A DNA stretch of 64,000 bases from Spirochaetaceae bacterium (GTDB lineage Bacteria > Spirochaetota > Spirochaetia > SZUA-6 > Bin103), in assembly GCA_028820215.1 (NCBI GenBank), contig JAPPKD010000122.1, positions 18,657 through 82,656 on the forward strand. The letters are read 5' to 3'. The position numbers and the translations under genes are program-made. The notes beneath the pieces are model-generated. The model worked only from the letters and a program-made list of their open reading frames with translations. It did not search any database and was not told where the DNA came from. Shown here piece after piece: positions 8,088 through 16,715 of this stretch (the first letter of the stretch is position 1; every line of letters starts with the position of its first letter).

Positions 8088-9617
8088 TCAACAGGCCAGC
8101 CCGTACAGCCGGGCGTCGCCCCGCAGGCGCACCCGGATCAGCAGTCCCCGGCCTACCCGCGGCTGGCGCCGGGCGGTGCCGACGATCGCCGACAGGTCGC
8201 TCCGGCCGCTCCAGCGCACCACCTGATCCAGTCCGTCGCCACGGATCGGGTCGCATTCGGCGAGCCTGAAGCCCGGCACCGCGTCCCCGCTCTGGCAATC
8301 CATCAGCTCGACGGCGATCGCGCCGCCGGCGGCATCGGCATTGATCCGCAGCTCGGGACGGGCGAAAGCGATCAGTGAGGTGGTCAGCGTGCCCTCGGCT
8401 CCGCCGGCCGGAGCCAGAGCCAGCCAACGGTCGCGCCGCAGCTTCACCAGCCCGAACGCCGACCGCGTCACGCGCGTGCCGTCGGTGGTGGGCTCGCCCC
8501 ATATGTGGCCGGCGTTCTTGCCGTAGTAGAAGACGAACACGTCGTCCCCGACGACCTGCGGATTGAAGGGGATGATGCAGCCGTCGTCCCAGGCGAGGGG
8601 CTGCCGCCGGCGTATGAATGGCTCCCGATCGACCCTCACCCATCGACGTGCGTCACGGGAATACACGAGCTGCGGAACCACCGACATGACGCCGCGGTCC
8701 TCCCGCACCGCGGCCGAGGCGCCGAGCAGTCCCACGAAGGCGCCGTCGGAGGCGGTGACCGTGGAGAGTTGGTCGAACTGCGTTCCCGGCGGGTCGTCCC
8801 GATCCGGGGCCAGGACGCATTCGGGGAACGTCCAGTCGTCGAAGTCGGCCGAGAAGCTGACGCCGATGACCCGGTGCTTGGGCATGATGCGTGGCCGCTG
8901 CCACAGTACCCAGCGCCGGGTCGCCGGATCCCAGCCGTGCAGGATGGTGTTGTCCGTGATCAGGGCGCCGGAGCCGGCCCAGCCCGGCCGCTGGCGCCAC
9001 GTCAGCCCGTCGCCCGAGTAGGCGACGTACACCCCGCATGCCAGGTGCCGGCCGTGGGTGCGGTACCACTCGTCTTCCCCCTCCGGGCCGGTCCAGGTCA
9101 GCTCGCCGGGACGCAGCGGATGGCGGTCCAGGCCGATCGCCTTGTAGCGCCGCGCGGGGTCGGGATCGCACACGTCCTTGGCGACGCTCCACAGGACGGC
9201 GGCCGACTCGCCGACGCCTTCCAGGCACAGCAGGTTGTTGGCGGACGAGCCGGCGAACTCGGTGAGGCCCAGGTTTGGCCGGTCCCAGGACAGGCCGTCG
9301 CGGCTCTCGGCATACGCCCAGCGGCGCCTGGCCCCTACCGGCGCGTCGGGCGGCGCCGGGTCGTAGGCGGGATACCAGCACTTGAACCGTGACTCCTGTG
9401 CGTCCCAGAGGATGCAGTTGCGGCCGATGAGCCCGAGTCCCTCCCACGGAGCCTCCGGTTCCAGCACCGGACCGTCGGCCACGTGCTCGACGCTGCCCGT
9501 CACACGGTGCAGCCCGTCCATCCGGGCGACGTGCAAGTCGTCCAGGAACAGATAGATGCGCGGCGGATAGTCACCCGTGTCGTGAGGTGAGGGGACGGGC
9601 GGGGAGGATGCGCTCAT
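8088..9617 (-). CDS. GH32/43-like beta-propeller protein
   Basis: A 509-residue protein without a signal peptide. It resembles the five-bladed-propeller glycosidases of the GH32/GH43/GH62 type: F-L-D-D-L-H-V-A-R-M-D-G near the start (a motif shared with the paralogue at 18076-19566), then repeated blades such as W-D-A-Q-E-S-R-F-K-C-W-Y, R-R-W-A-Y-A-E-S-R-D-G-L-S-W and V-Y-S-R-D-A-R-R-W. The 'S-x-D-G-x-x-W' repeats recall GH32-N domains. I choose ATG 9617; the upstream in-frame extension runs into the divergent promoter region. A TACCGT hexamer lies 13 nt upstream. Substrate unknown; some relatives act on plant or algal polysaccharides. Confidence 0.75.
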   Translation of the reverse strand: MSASSPPVPSPHDTGDYPPRIYLFLDDLHVARMDGLHRVTGSVEHVADGPVLEPEAPWEGLGLIGRNCILWDAQESRFKCWYPAYDPAPPDAPVGARRRWAYAESRDGLSWDRPNLGLTEFAGSSANNLLCLEGVGESAAVLWSVAKDVCDPDPARRYKAIGLDRHPLRPGELTWTGPEGEDEWYRTHGRHLACGVYVAYSGDGLTWRQRPGWAGSGALITDNTILHGWDPATRRWVLWQRPRIMPKHRVIGVSFSADFDDWTFPECVLAPDRDDPPGTQFDQLSTVTASDGAFVGLLGASAAVREDRGVMSVVPQLVYSRDARRWVRVDREPFIRRRQPLAWDDGCIIPFNPQVVGDDVFVFYYGKNAGHIWGEPTTDGTRVTRSAFGLVKLRRDRWLALAPAGGAEGTLTTSLIAFARPELRINADAAGGAIAVELMDCQSGDAVPGFRLAECDPIRGDGLDQVVRWSGRSDLSAIVGTARRQPRVGRGLLIRVRLRGDARLYGLAC

Positions 9618-9735
9618 CGGCAGCGCACACACGGTACCATGCCGAGATCCGCGCCCCGGTCCGAGGTGTCTGCGTGGCCAACGCTGGGACCGGTCGTCCA
9701 TGAGAATCCCGGTGCACGCCGCGGCGGCCTCCGGC

Positions 9736-9754
9736 TATGATGATCGGAGGAGGG
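9736..9754 (+). promoter_or_regulatory. -10-like TATGAT plus strong ribosome-binding site
   Basis: TATGAT (9736-9741) is followed by GGAGGAGGG (9746-9754) and ATG 9761. The paralogous gene at 15360 has the same TATGATGA block at the same distance (TATGAT 15336-15341), so the element was copied with the gene. Unlike the leaderless cases in this window, these two have a Shine-Dalgarno. No -35 match was evident. Confidence 0.4.
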
Positions 9755-9760
9755 CTGCAC

Positions 9761-11113
9761 ATGGCACAGGGTGACGTTCTTCCTTCGGAGAAGCGGGAGT
9801 ACCGCGAACCGGCGACCGGCGTGAAGGTGGTGCAGCTCACCGATGGGCCCTGCTACAACGTCCACCCGTACTACAACCAGGAGGGGTTCATCGGCGGCTC
9901 GGAGCGGTTCGTGTTTGCTTCCAATCGCTCCGGAAAGGGTCAGATCTACGCGGTGGAGACCGGCTCCGGAAAGATCGTGCAGCTCACCGATTCCGAGGAA
10001 CCGCCGGTGATGGCAGGCCTGGACCCGCACACCGGGACCGGCGGCTCAGCGGGCCTGACCTGCGATCCGGTGCGCGGACGCGTCTACTACGGACGCGACC
10101 GGCACTACTACTGCCTGGACATCGAGACCCTGCGCGAGGAGATCGTCGCCGAGTCGCCGCCGGGGTGCGAACCGCTGGGCGGCTCGGATCTGTCGAGCTG
10201 CGGACGCTATCTGGCGCTGATGACCCGGCCCGACGACGCATCGCCGTGGCCGTGGCACGACGACTCCCGCTATCGGCACGGCAGCGAGACGCTGGTGATC
10301 CTGTGCGACCTGGAGGAGCGGCGGCAGGCGATCGTCTACCACGGCCCCAGCGCCGAGAACCGCGCCGCGGCCGACAGCCACCTGTTCATCTGCCGGGGCG
10401 ATCCCTCCTACCTGTTCTTCGGCAGCTACACCCGCACGCAGCCGACCGGGCTGAAGACCATGTGGTTCATGCGGGTCGACCTGGAGCGCCTGGTGCCGCT
10501 GCAGGATCCGTTGCCGATCTTCCCGCAGCAGCCGCACGAGATGGTCAACCACTACTACCCGGCGCCGAACAACCACGTCGAGTCGCTATTGTTCACGCTG
10601 ACCGAGCGCGACCGTGACAGCATACCGGTGAGCCCGGTGCGCCGCGCGGAGATGATCGACGTCGACCTGGTCAACCGGGTGGAGCGCCGCTGGGTCTTCC
10701 CGGGCCGCGAGCCCATCCACTTCAAGTGCAACTCCAAGCCCGATCTGTGGGTGGGTGACGCGGCCGACCCGGGCTTGCACTGGTTCGAGGGCCGCGGCGA
10801 TCTCGACCGGTACGTGGACGAGGGGGAGGGCGAGGCCGCCGAGGGTCCCGAATCGTCGGCGCGCCGCGACCCGGACTCGGCCGGACTGACCGGCTATCGG
10901 TGGCCGGAAGCGCATCGCTGGATCGGCATGTTCCGCAAGCGCGGGCCGTACATCGAGATCCGACCCCACGTGCGTCACGACACGGTCTGGCGGTGCACCC
11001 ATCCGCACCCGGTGTTCTCACCGGATGACCGCTGGGTGGCCTATGGGTCCGGCGACAGCCGGCAGGCGCAACTCTTCCTGGCGGAGGCTGTATGGCCGCG
11101 CTGGATGACGTGA
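9761..11113 (+). CDS. Oligogalacturonate-lyase-like (PL22-type) beta-propeller protein, copy 1
   Basis: A 450-residue, signal-less seven-bladed-propeller protein. It opens with the PL22-like pattern T-G-V-K-V-V-Q-L-T-D-G, N-V-H-P-Y-Y-N, F-V-F-A-S-N-R-S-G-K-G-Q-I-Y-A-V-E-T-G-S-G and ends with a T-H-P-H-P-V-F-S-P-D-D blade; the His-x-His recalls the metal-binding histidines of oligogalacturonate lyases. Such lyases cleave unsaturated or saturated di-galacturonate in the cytoplasm by beta-elimination. Substrate specificity here is inferred only from fold. It is closely similar along its full length, including DNA, to 15360-16715. ATG 9761 is preferred because of the GGAGGAGGG site. After its stop a short remnant matches the start of the gene that follows copy 2. 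Confidence 0.78.
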   Translation: MAQGDVLPSEKREYREPATGVKVVQLTDGPCYNVHPYYNQEGFIGGSERFVFASNRSGKGQIYAVETGSGKIVQLTDSEEPPVMAGLDPHTGTGGSAGLTCDPVRGRVYYGRDRHYYCLDIETLREEIVAESPPGCEPLGGSDLSSCGRYLALMTRPDDASPWPWHDDSRYRHGSETLVILCDLEERRQAIVYHGPSAENRAAADSHLFICRGDPSYLFFGSYTRTQPTGLKTMWFMRVDLERLVPLQDPLPIFPQQPHEMVNHYYPAPNNHVESLLFTLTERDRDSIPVSPVRRAEMIDVDLVNRVERRWVFPGREPIHFKCNSKPDLWVGDAADPGLHWFEGRGDLDRYVDEGEGEAAEGPESSARRDPDSAGLTGYRWPEAHRWIGMFRKRGPYIEIRPHVRHDTVWRCTHPHPVFSPDDRWVAYGSGDSRQAQLFLAEAVWPRWMT

Positions 11114-11281
11114 GCGCTCCCGCCGGCTCGATAGGAGCTTGACAGGGCTGTGGAGTAGGGGCAGGCTCGGGAGAACGTATCCGATCCGGTCGCGCGTCGG
11201 TCGAGGAGGTGCTTACGCTGGCTTGCCCCGCACGTTTCCTTCGAGCCCCGTCCGCCACAGGGACGAACGACGTCGGTCCGC
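11114..11281. other. Intergenic region upstream of a CUT1 transporter operon
   Basis: This 168-bp gap begins with about 12 codons (through 11142) that read like a decayed copy of the first codons of the gene at 16703 (D-D-V-S-A-P-A-G versus D-D-V-S-P-A-P-A) and then hit TGA. A TTGACA at 11139-11144 is a perfect -35 hexamer, but I see no convincing -10 at 16-18 bp. No gene or stable terminator is visible. Confidence 0.4.
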
Positions 11282-12262
11282 GTGCGCACCGATGACGCAC
11301 GGCTCCACGCGCCGATGATCGTCGCCGATACGCGGCAGCGGATCGCCGGCCGTCGCGAATACGTCGTCAAGCACGTCCGCCGTCACTGGTTCATTTATAT
11401 GCTGATGCTGCCGGGCATCGTATTCATGGTCGTGTTCCGCTACGTGCCCATGTACGGCATGCTGGTAGCGTTCAAGGACCTGAACATGCGGATCGGCATC
11501 CTGGCCAGTCCATGGGTCGGCCTGGACAACTTCGCCGTGCTGTTTCAGCAGGAATATTTCTACAAGGTCATCGCCAATACCGTTCTTATCAACGTCTACA
11601 ATATCGCCGTCGGCTTTCCGTTCGTCATCCTGCTTGCGCTGATACTGAACGAACTGCATGCGGGATGGTACAAGCGCGCCGTGCAGACGCTCGTGTACAT
11701 CCCGCACTTCGTATCGTGGGTGGTGTTCGCGGCCATCGTCGCCAAGATGCTGGATCCGGAACCGACCGGCGCGTTCAACGCGTTCGTGGGGCTGTTCGGC
11801 GTCGCGCCCCAGCACTGGTTGGCCGTCTCCGAGTACTTTCGGTTCATCCTGGTGGTCTCCGGCATCATCAAGACGGCCGGCTTCGCCACCATCATCTACC
11901 TGGCCGCTCTGTCGAGCGTGAATCCCTCGCTCATGGAGAGCGCCATCTGCGACGGAGCACACCGCGGACACCTCATGTGGTACATCTATCTTCCTCGCAT
12001 CAGTCCGACGATCGCGGTACTGCTCATCCTCAACGTGGCCAACCTGTTCTCTTCGAACTTCGACCAGGTGTTCAATCTGTACAATCCGGCGGTCTGGGAG
12101 ACCGGCGACGTCCTGTCCACCTACCTGTATCGGTCGGGCCTCCTGCAAGGGAAGTTCGAGATGGCAACGGCTCTGGGATTGGTGTTCAACGTGCTCGGCC
12201 TGATCGCGGTGATCGTCACCAACAGGCTCATTTCAAGGATGAACGTCATGGGCATCTTCTGA
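11282..12262 (+). CDS. CUT1 sugar ABC transporter permease (LplB/UgpA-like)
   Basis: Inner-membrane permease (326 aa from GTG 11282; ATG 11315 gives 315 aa and is equally plausible, as neither has a clear ribosome site). Six hydrophobic segments follow the polar start; the first reads F-I-Y-M-L-M-L-P-G-I-V-F. The motif F-K-D-L-N-M-R-x-G-I and the EAA loop M-E-S-A-I-C-D-G-A-H-R-G-H-L-M-W-Y-I-Y-L-P (about 215-236) are typical of LplB-type permeases for oligosaccharides. It is the first gene of a three-gene operon with the partner permease 8 bp on and a binding protein. GC content looks lower than that of the flanking genes. Confidence 0.93.
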   Translation: MRTDDARLHAPMIVADTRQRIAGRREYVVKHVRRHWFIYMLMLPGIVFMVVFRYVPMYGMLVAFKDLNMRIGILASPWVGLDNFAVLFQQEYFYKVIANTVLINVYNIAVGFPFVILLALILNELHAGWYKRAVQTLVYIPHFVSWVVFAAIVAKMLDPEPTGAFNAFVGLFGVAPQHWLAVSEYFRFILVVSGIIKTAGFATIIYLAALSSVNPSLMESAICDGAHRGHLMWYIYLPRISPTIAVLLILNVANLFSSNFDQVFNLYNPAVWETGDVLSTYLYRSGLLQGKFEMATALGLVFNVLGLIAVIVTNRLISRMNVMGIF

Positions 12263-12270
12263 GCTGAGAC

Positions 12271-13170
12271 ATGCTGAAGCGAGCGCTCGGTTTCAATCTG
12301 CTGGACGTGTCGTCCGTTCTCTTCGCCGGTTTCTTTGCGTTCATATGCTTCTATCCCATGTGGTACGTCTTCGTCGTGTCGATCACTCCGTACGAGGAGT
12401 ACATCATGAAGGACTTCGTGTTCGCGCCGCCGCGCAGCCCGTCCTTCCTGTACTACTACTCGATCATCGTCGGCGGGAGGGACATCTTCCTTCAGACCAT
12501 GTCGGTCTCGTTCCTGAAGACCTTCGTGGGCTCGACGGTGAGCGTGCTGGTCACGGCGATGTTCGCGTACGGCGTGTCGAAGCGATACGTGTTGGGGACC
12601 AGGACGCTGAACGTGCTGATGGTGTTCACCCTGTTCTTCTCAGGCGGACTGATCCCGACCTACATTCTGATGATCCAGTTGCGGCTCATCGACACGTTCT
12701 GGGTGATGGTGTTGCCGTGGATCGTCAATACCGGGCACTTCATCATCATGCGCAACTATTTCTCGTACACCGTGCCGACGGAGCTGGAGGATGCGGCCCT
12801 GATCGACGGCTCGAGCGAGTTCAGGACCTTCTTCACCATCGTCTTCCCCATATCGAAAGCCATGTTCGCGGCGATTTTCCTGTTCGAAGCGGTGTGGCAC
12901 TGGAACGACTACTACAGTTTTCTCATCTTCGTGAAGGACACTTCGCTGATGCCGTTCGTATACCTGTTGCGCCGCGTGCTGGAGTACTCGTACTACGTGA
13001 TGTCGACGGCGAGCGGACAGCGATTCGTCGAGGATGAAGGTGTCTTTCTCCCGCCCAAGCAGTTGGTCATGACGACGATCGTGCTCGCGATGGTGCCGGT
13101 GATGATACTGTATCCGTTCCTGCAGCGGCACTTTGCGAAGGGCATTCTCATCGGCGCGGTAAAGGAGTGA
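12271..13170 (+). CDS. CUT1 sugar ABC transporter permease (LplC/UgpE-like)
   Basis: Partner permease (299 aa) with six predicted membrane helices. Family marks are F-F-S-G-G-L-I-P-T-Y-I-L near 127-138 and the EAA loop L-E-D-A-A-L-I-D-G-S-S-E-F-R-T-F-F-T-I-V-F-P near 171-192. The C-terminus L-Q-R-H-F-A-K-G-I-L-I-G-A-V-K-E matches the standard LplC ending. It starts 8 bp after the LplB-like gene and is followed 74 bp later by the binding protein. No ATPase gene is nearby; such systems commonly share an MsmX-like ATPase encoded elsewhere. Confidence 0.94.
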   Translation: MLKRALGFNLLDVSSVLFAGFFAFICFYPMWYVFVVSITPYEEYIMKDFVFAPPRSPSFLYYYSIIVGGRDIFLQTMSVSFLKTFVGSTVSVLVTAMFAYGVSKRYVLGTRTLNVLMVFTLFFSGGLIPTYILMIQLRLIDTFWVMVLPWIVNTGHFIIMRNYFSYTVPTELEDAALIDGSSEFRTFFTIVFPISKAMFAAIFLFEAVWHWNDYYSFLIFVKDTSLMPFVYLLRRVLEYSYYVMSTASGQRFVEDEGVFLPPKQLVMTTIVLAMVPVMILYPFLQRHFAKGILIGAVKE

Positions 13171-13244
13171 GGAGGGATAGGGCTATGCCTGTATTCTGAA
13201 CTCCATGACGCATCGTGAGCGATAGGACATTACAGGAGGACTAC

Positions 13245-14972
13245 ATGTCTAGGAATATCATGGTTGTCGCGGCCGGTATCGTGCTCGTGGTGATCGGCGC
13301 GGCACCGGCGTTCGCGGCCGGCACGACGGAACAGGGCACGGCGAGTGCCGACGAGCAGCCGCTGGTCACCATCACGCGCAACTACCGCGGTTGGGATACA
13401 ACGCGGATCGACTGGGACTATGTCGCGGAGAACGACGTCATACTCCAGCACATCGAGGAGACGTTCAACGTCAAGATCGAGATGCCGTTCACGGCCGGGG
13501 ACTACCAGGTGGTCATCGCCGGGATGGCGTCCGGCGACATCGGTGACATCATCGATACCTGGGTCGGCCATCCGACGAATCCGGTCGCGCAGTGGCGGGA
13601 TTGGATCAAGGACGGGCTGATCGTCGATCTGGGGGAGATCGTGGACGCGAACCCGGGGCGCTACCCGGTGCTGGAGATCCTGTTTGCCGATCCGGTGTAC
13701 CGACTCTACAACCTCAAGCAGAACGGCGACCTTGACGCCAACTACCTGATCCATCCGGGCTGGGCGACCAGGAGGCCGAGGGGGTCGATCGCCTTCAACG
13801 GGTATCTGCTCGAGGAGCTCGGGTTGGACGTTCCGGAGACCTATGACGAGCTGGTGCACGCGATGCGGCGTGCGAAGCAGGAACTGGGCGTGTCGGGATA
13901 CGGCTGGCCGACGTACGGTGGCACGCAGTTTTCGTACATGGCCCGTCACTTTTTCCAGCCGCATGGAGCGGAGTTCGACGGCTTCTGGACGGACGCCGAC
14001 GGCAACTGGTTCGACGCCGCCATCGCACCTGGCAACCAGGCGATCTGGGAAGAGGTGCAGACGTTGGCCGAGGAGGGTCTGTTCCATCCGCGGTGGTTGA
14101 CCGGAGAGCTGTGGGATTACATGGATGACCTGGTCGCGGGAAAGCACCTTGCCGGATCGTTCAAGGGCCCCAGTCCATCTCAGTACCTCTACTTCTGGGA
14201 CCGGTTCAAGCAGGCGCATCCGGAAGCGATCATGGAGCAGCACATGCCGCAGATGCTGCATCCGCTGCGCGGTCCCGGTGGCAATTCGACGACCCACGAG
14301 GTCCCGTTCTTCGTGCGCCGCGGCAACTTCATACCGGTCTACAGCGAGCATCCCGAACGGGCGCTCGACGTGCTGCACTACACGCTCACCGAAGAGTTCC
14401 AGTACATGCGGTGGTTCGGCGTCAAGGGTGTCCATTACACCATGGACGATCGCAGCGACTTCGACCTGGGCAAGCTGTTCGATACGATGAAGGGCTACTT
14501 CTACATGGGCAAGACGGTCGACGATGTCGATCCGATGCGGGTGATGTACGAACCGTTCTACAACACCACCAACTACAACGCCGGCATCGTGCCGTATGAG
14601 ACGTACAGCAGCTACTATGAGGCGCATCTCAATTACATCGACGTGCGCTGGGAGCGATCGCGGGACTACTATGCGGCACAGGGAAACGCGGTCGAGGTCT
14701 GGGAGAACTTCGTGAGCGAAGGCTGGGAAGCCCTGCCGCAGTGGATGGACTTCATCTCGCTGTCCGACGAGGCGGCTCAGATCCAGAGTGCGCTCAGCGA
14801 CGTCAAGACCAAGTGGTTTGTCGATTTCCTGCTCGGCAACAAGGATGTAGCCACCGAATGGGATGCGTTCGTGCAGGAGTACAAGGAGCGGGGCGGCGAT
14901 CAGCTCCTTGCCGAATGGGCGCACAAGGCCGATGAGGCACGCGCCCAGTGGGAGGCGGTCGTCGGCGGATAG
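13245..14972 (+). CDS. CUT1 extracellular solute-binding protein (LplA-like)
   Basis: Large (575 aa) sugar-binding protein of the operon. ATG 13245 follows a perfect AGGAGG (13234-13239). Residues 1-24 form a Sec signal peptide ending A-F-A, followed by A-G-T-T-E-Q-G; no lipobox cysteine is present. The family 1 body includes A-S-G-D-I-G-D-I-I-D-T near 98 and a W-x-x-x-x-K-D-G-L-I-V-D-L segment. The length matches LplA/YtcQ-type proteins (about 500-580 aa). The cargo is unknown, but its position between two PL22-like lyase genes suggests uronate-containing oligosaccharides. Confidence 0.93.
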   Translation: MSRNIMVVAAGIVLVVIGAAPAFAAGTTEQGTASADEQPLVTITRNYRGWDTTRIDWDYVAENDVILQHIEETFNVKIEMPFTAGDYQVVIAGMASGDIGDIIDTWVGHPTNPVAQWRDWIKDGLIVDLGEIVDANPGRYPVLEILFADPVYRLYNLKQNGDLDANYLIHPGWATRRPRGSIAFNGYLLEELGLDVPETYDELVHAMRRAKQELGVSGYGWPTYGGTQFSYMARHFFQPHGAEFDGFWTDADGNWFDAAIAPGNQAIWEEVQTLAEEGLFHPRWLTGELWDYMDDLVAGKHLAGSFKGPSPSQYLYFWDRFKQAHPEAIMEQHMPQMLHPLRGPGGNSTTHEVPFFVRRGNFIPVYSEHPERALDVLHYTLTEEFQYMRWFGVKGVHYTMDDRSDFDLGKLFDTMKGYFYMGKTVDDVDPMRVMYEPFYNTTNYNAGIVPYETYSSYYEAHLNYIDVRWERSRDYYAAQGNAVEVWENFVSEGWEALPQWMDFISLSDEAAQIQSALSDVKTKWFVDFLLGNKDVATEWDAFVQEYKERGGDQLLAEWAHKADEARAQWEAVVGG

Positions 14973-14988
14973 TCGACGTTATCGGCGC

Positions 14989-15010
14989 GGAGGGGAGGCT
15001 TCTCCCCTCC
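14989..15010 (+). terminator. Hairpin terminator after the CUT1 operon
   Basis: GGAGGGGAG (14989-14997) and CTCCCCTCC (15002-15010) form a perfect 9-bp stem closed by a GCTT loop, 17 bp after the binding-protein stop. The following sequence (CGCCCTTACG) has no long T-run. The position after the last operon gene and before a convergent small gene supports a terminator role. Confidence 0.65.
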
Positions 15011-15027
15011 CGCCCTTACGCAAGCGC

Positions 15028-15240
15028 TCAGCTCGCTTTCTGCAGCTCGGTCATCCCCTCGACGTGCGCCCGTACGGAGTGGGTGGGCGCGGCAGAGGTC
15101 GTCGCCGGCACCAGGGCACAGGCGCCGCAGATGCGATCGGGGCCGTAGTTGGCCTCGACCCCGCGCGGGGTCGTCAGGGCGCGTCCGCAGTGCGGACACC
15201 GCGCCGGCCTTCGGGTGACGTTCGCTTGGTCAGTCAGCAT
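15028..15240 (-). CDS. Small zinc-ribbon protein
   Basis: A 70-residue protein with two Cys-x2-Cys knuckles, C-P-H-C (15-18) and C-G-A-C (38-41), 19 residues apart, consistent with a single zinc ribbon. ATG 15240 is preceded on the minus strand by GGAGGT (15254-15249) with 8-nt spacing and by a -10-like TATGCT (15266-15261), so it is probably expressed. I recognise no family or function. It sits alone between the CUT1 operon terminator and the second PL22-like gene. If it is not a gene, 14973-15359 would be a 387-bp gap holding only the terminator and promoters. Confidence 0.55.
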   Translation of the reverse strand: MLTDQANVTRRPARCPHCGRALTTPRGVEANYGPDRICGACALVPATTSAAPTHSVRAHVEGMTELQKAS

Positions 15241-15359
15241 CGTTCACTACCTCCACCGCTAGCATACGCATACCGGCAGCCGACACCCAAATCCGACGGG
15301 CGAGTCGGTGCGCCGCGCCGGGGCCGCGGACACGGTATGATGAACGAGGGGTTCTGCGG

Positions 15360-16715
15360 ATGGCACAGGGTGACGTTCTTCGATCGGAGAAACGGGAGTA
15401 CCGCGAAGCGGCGACCGGCGTGAGGGTGGTGCAGCTCACCGACGCGCCGTGCCACAACGTGCATCCCTACTACAACCAGCAGGGGTTCGTCGGCGGTTCG
15501 GAACGGTACGTGTTCGCCTCCAACCGGTCGGGCAAGGGGCAGATCTACGCGGTGGAGACTGGCTCCGGCAGGATCGTGCAGCTCACCGACTCGGAGGATC
15601 CCCCGGTGCTGGCCGGCATCGAGAATCGGCCGGGAGGGGGAGCGGGCTCGGGCGGCCTGACCTGCGACCCCGTGCGTGGGCGCATCTACTACAGCCGCGG
15701 GCAGCGCGTCTGCTGCCTGGACATCGAGACCCTGCGCGAGGAGGTGGTGGCCGAATCGCCGCCGGGGTGCGGCGCCCTGGGCGGCCCCGACCTGTCGAGC
15801 TGCGGGCGCTACCTGGTGCTGGGCTGCCGGCCGGAGGGCGCATCGACGTGGCCGTCGCGAAACGAGAACCGCTACCGGCACGGCAGCGAGATGCTGATGA
15901 TACTGTGCGACCTGCAGGAGGGGCGGCAGGCGGTCGTCTACCACGGCCCGAGTGCCGAGAATCGCGCCGCGCCCGACAGCCACCAGTTCATCTGCCGGGG
16001 CGATCCGTCCTACCTGTTCTTCGGCAGCTATACGCGCACGCAGCCGACCGGGCTGAAGACCATGTGGTTCATGCGGGTCGACCTGGAGCGGCTGGTGCCG
16101 TTGCAGGATCCGCTGCCGATCTTCGACCAGCAGCCGTTCGAGATGGTCAACCACTACTACCCGGCGCCGGACAACCACGTCGAGTCGCAGCTGTTCACCT
16201 ACACCCAGCACGACCGCGACGGCGTCCCGGTGAGCCCCGTGCGCCGCGCGGAGATGATCGACGTCGACCTGGTAGGCCGCGTGGATCGCCGCTGGGTCTT
16301 CCCCGGCCGCGAGCCCATCCACTTCAAATGCAACTCGAAGGCCGACCTCTGGGTGGGCGACGCCGCCGACCCCGGCCCGCTGTGGTTCGAGGGCCGCGGC
16401 GACCTGGAGCGCTTCGTGGACGAAGGGGAAGGGGAGGCCGCCGAGGGCCCCCTCTCGTCGGCGCGCCGCGATCCCGAGGCGATCGGGCCGGAAGGCTACC
16501 GCTGGCCGCAGGCGCACCGCTGGATCGGCATCTTCCGCAAGCGCGGTCCGTTCATCGAGATGCGGCCGCTGGCGCGCCACGACACGGTGTGGCGCTGCAT
16601 CCATCCGCACCCGGTGTTCTCCCCCGACGACCGCTGGACGGCTTGGGGCGCGGGCGGCGCCCGGCAGTCGCAGCTCTTCCTGGCCGAGGCGGTCTGGCCG
16701 AGATGGATGACGTGA
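15360..16715 (+). CDS. Oligogalacturonate-lyase-like (PL22-type) beta-propeller protein, copy 2
   Basis: A 451-residue paralogue of 9761-11113 with the same ends, blades and C-terminal I-H-P-H-P-V-F-S-P-D-D motif. The first residues (M-A-Q-G-D-V-L) and long internal tracts are nearly identical at DNA level. No signal peptide, so it is presumably a cytoplasmic lyase-type enzyme. ATG 15360 is preceded by GAGGGG and by TATGAT at 15336-15341, the same leader as copy 1. It overlaps the next gene by 13 bp (or 4 bp if that gene uses GTG 16712), so it leads a three-gene operon with 16703 and 17625, which copy 1 lacks. Confidence 0.78.
   Translation: MAQGDVLRSEKREYREAATGVRVVQLTDAPCHNVHPYYNQQGFVGGSERYVFASNRSGKGQIYAVETGSGRIVQLTDSEDPPVLAGIENRPGGGAGSGGLTCDPVRGRIYYSRGQRVCCLDIETLREEVVAESPPGCGALGGPDLSSCGRYLVLGCRPEGASTWPSRNENRYRHGSEMLMILCDLQEGRQAVVYHGPSAENRAAPDSHQFICRGDPSYLFFGSYTRTQPTGLKTMWFMRVDLERLVPLQDPLPIFDQQPFEMVNHYYPAPDNHVESQLFTYTQHDRDGVPVSPVRRAEMIDVDLVGRVDRRWVFPGREPIHFKCNSKADLWVGDAADPGPLWFEGRGDLERFVDEGEGEAAEGPLSSARRDPEAIGPEGYRWPQAHRWIGIFRKRGPFIEMRPLARHDTVWRCIHPHPVFSPDDRWTAWGAGGARQSQLFLAEAVWPRWMT

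Noticed and set aside
11139..11167. Complete promoter for the CUT1 operon at the TTGACA of 11139
   Set aside because: The -35 is perfect, but no acceptable -10 lies at 16-18 bp, so I report only the hexamer.
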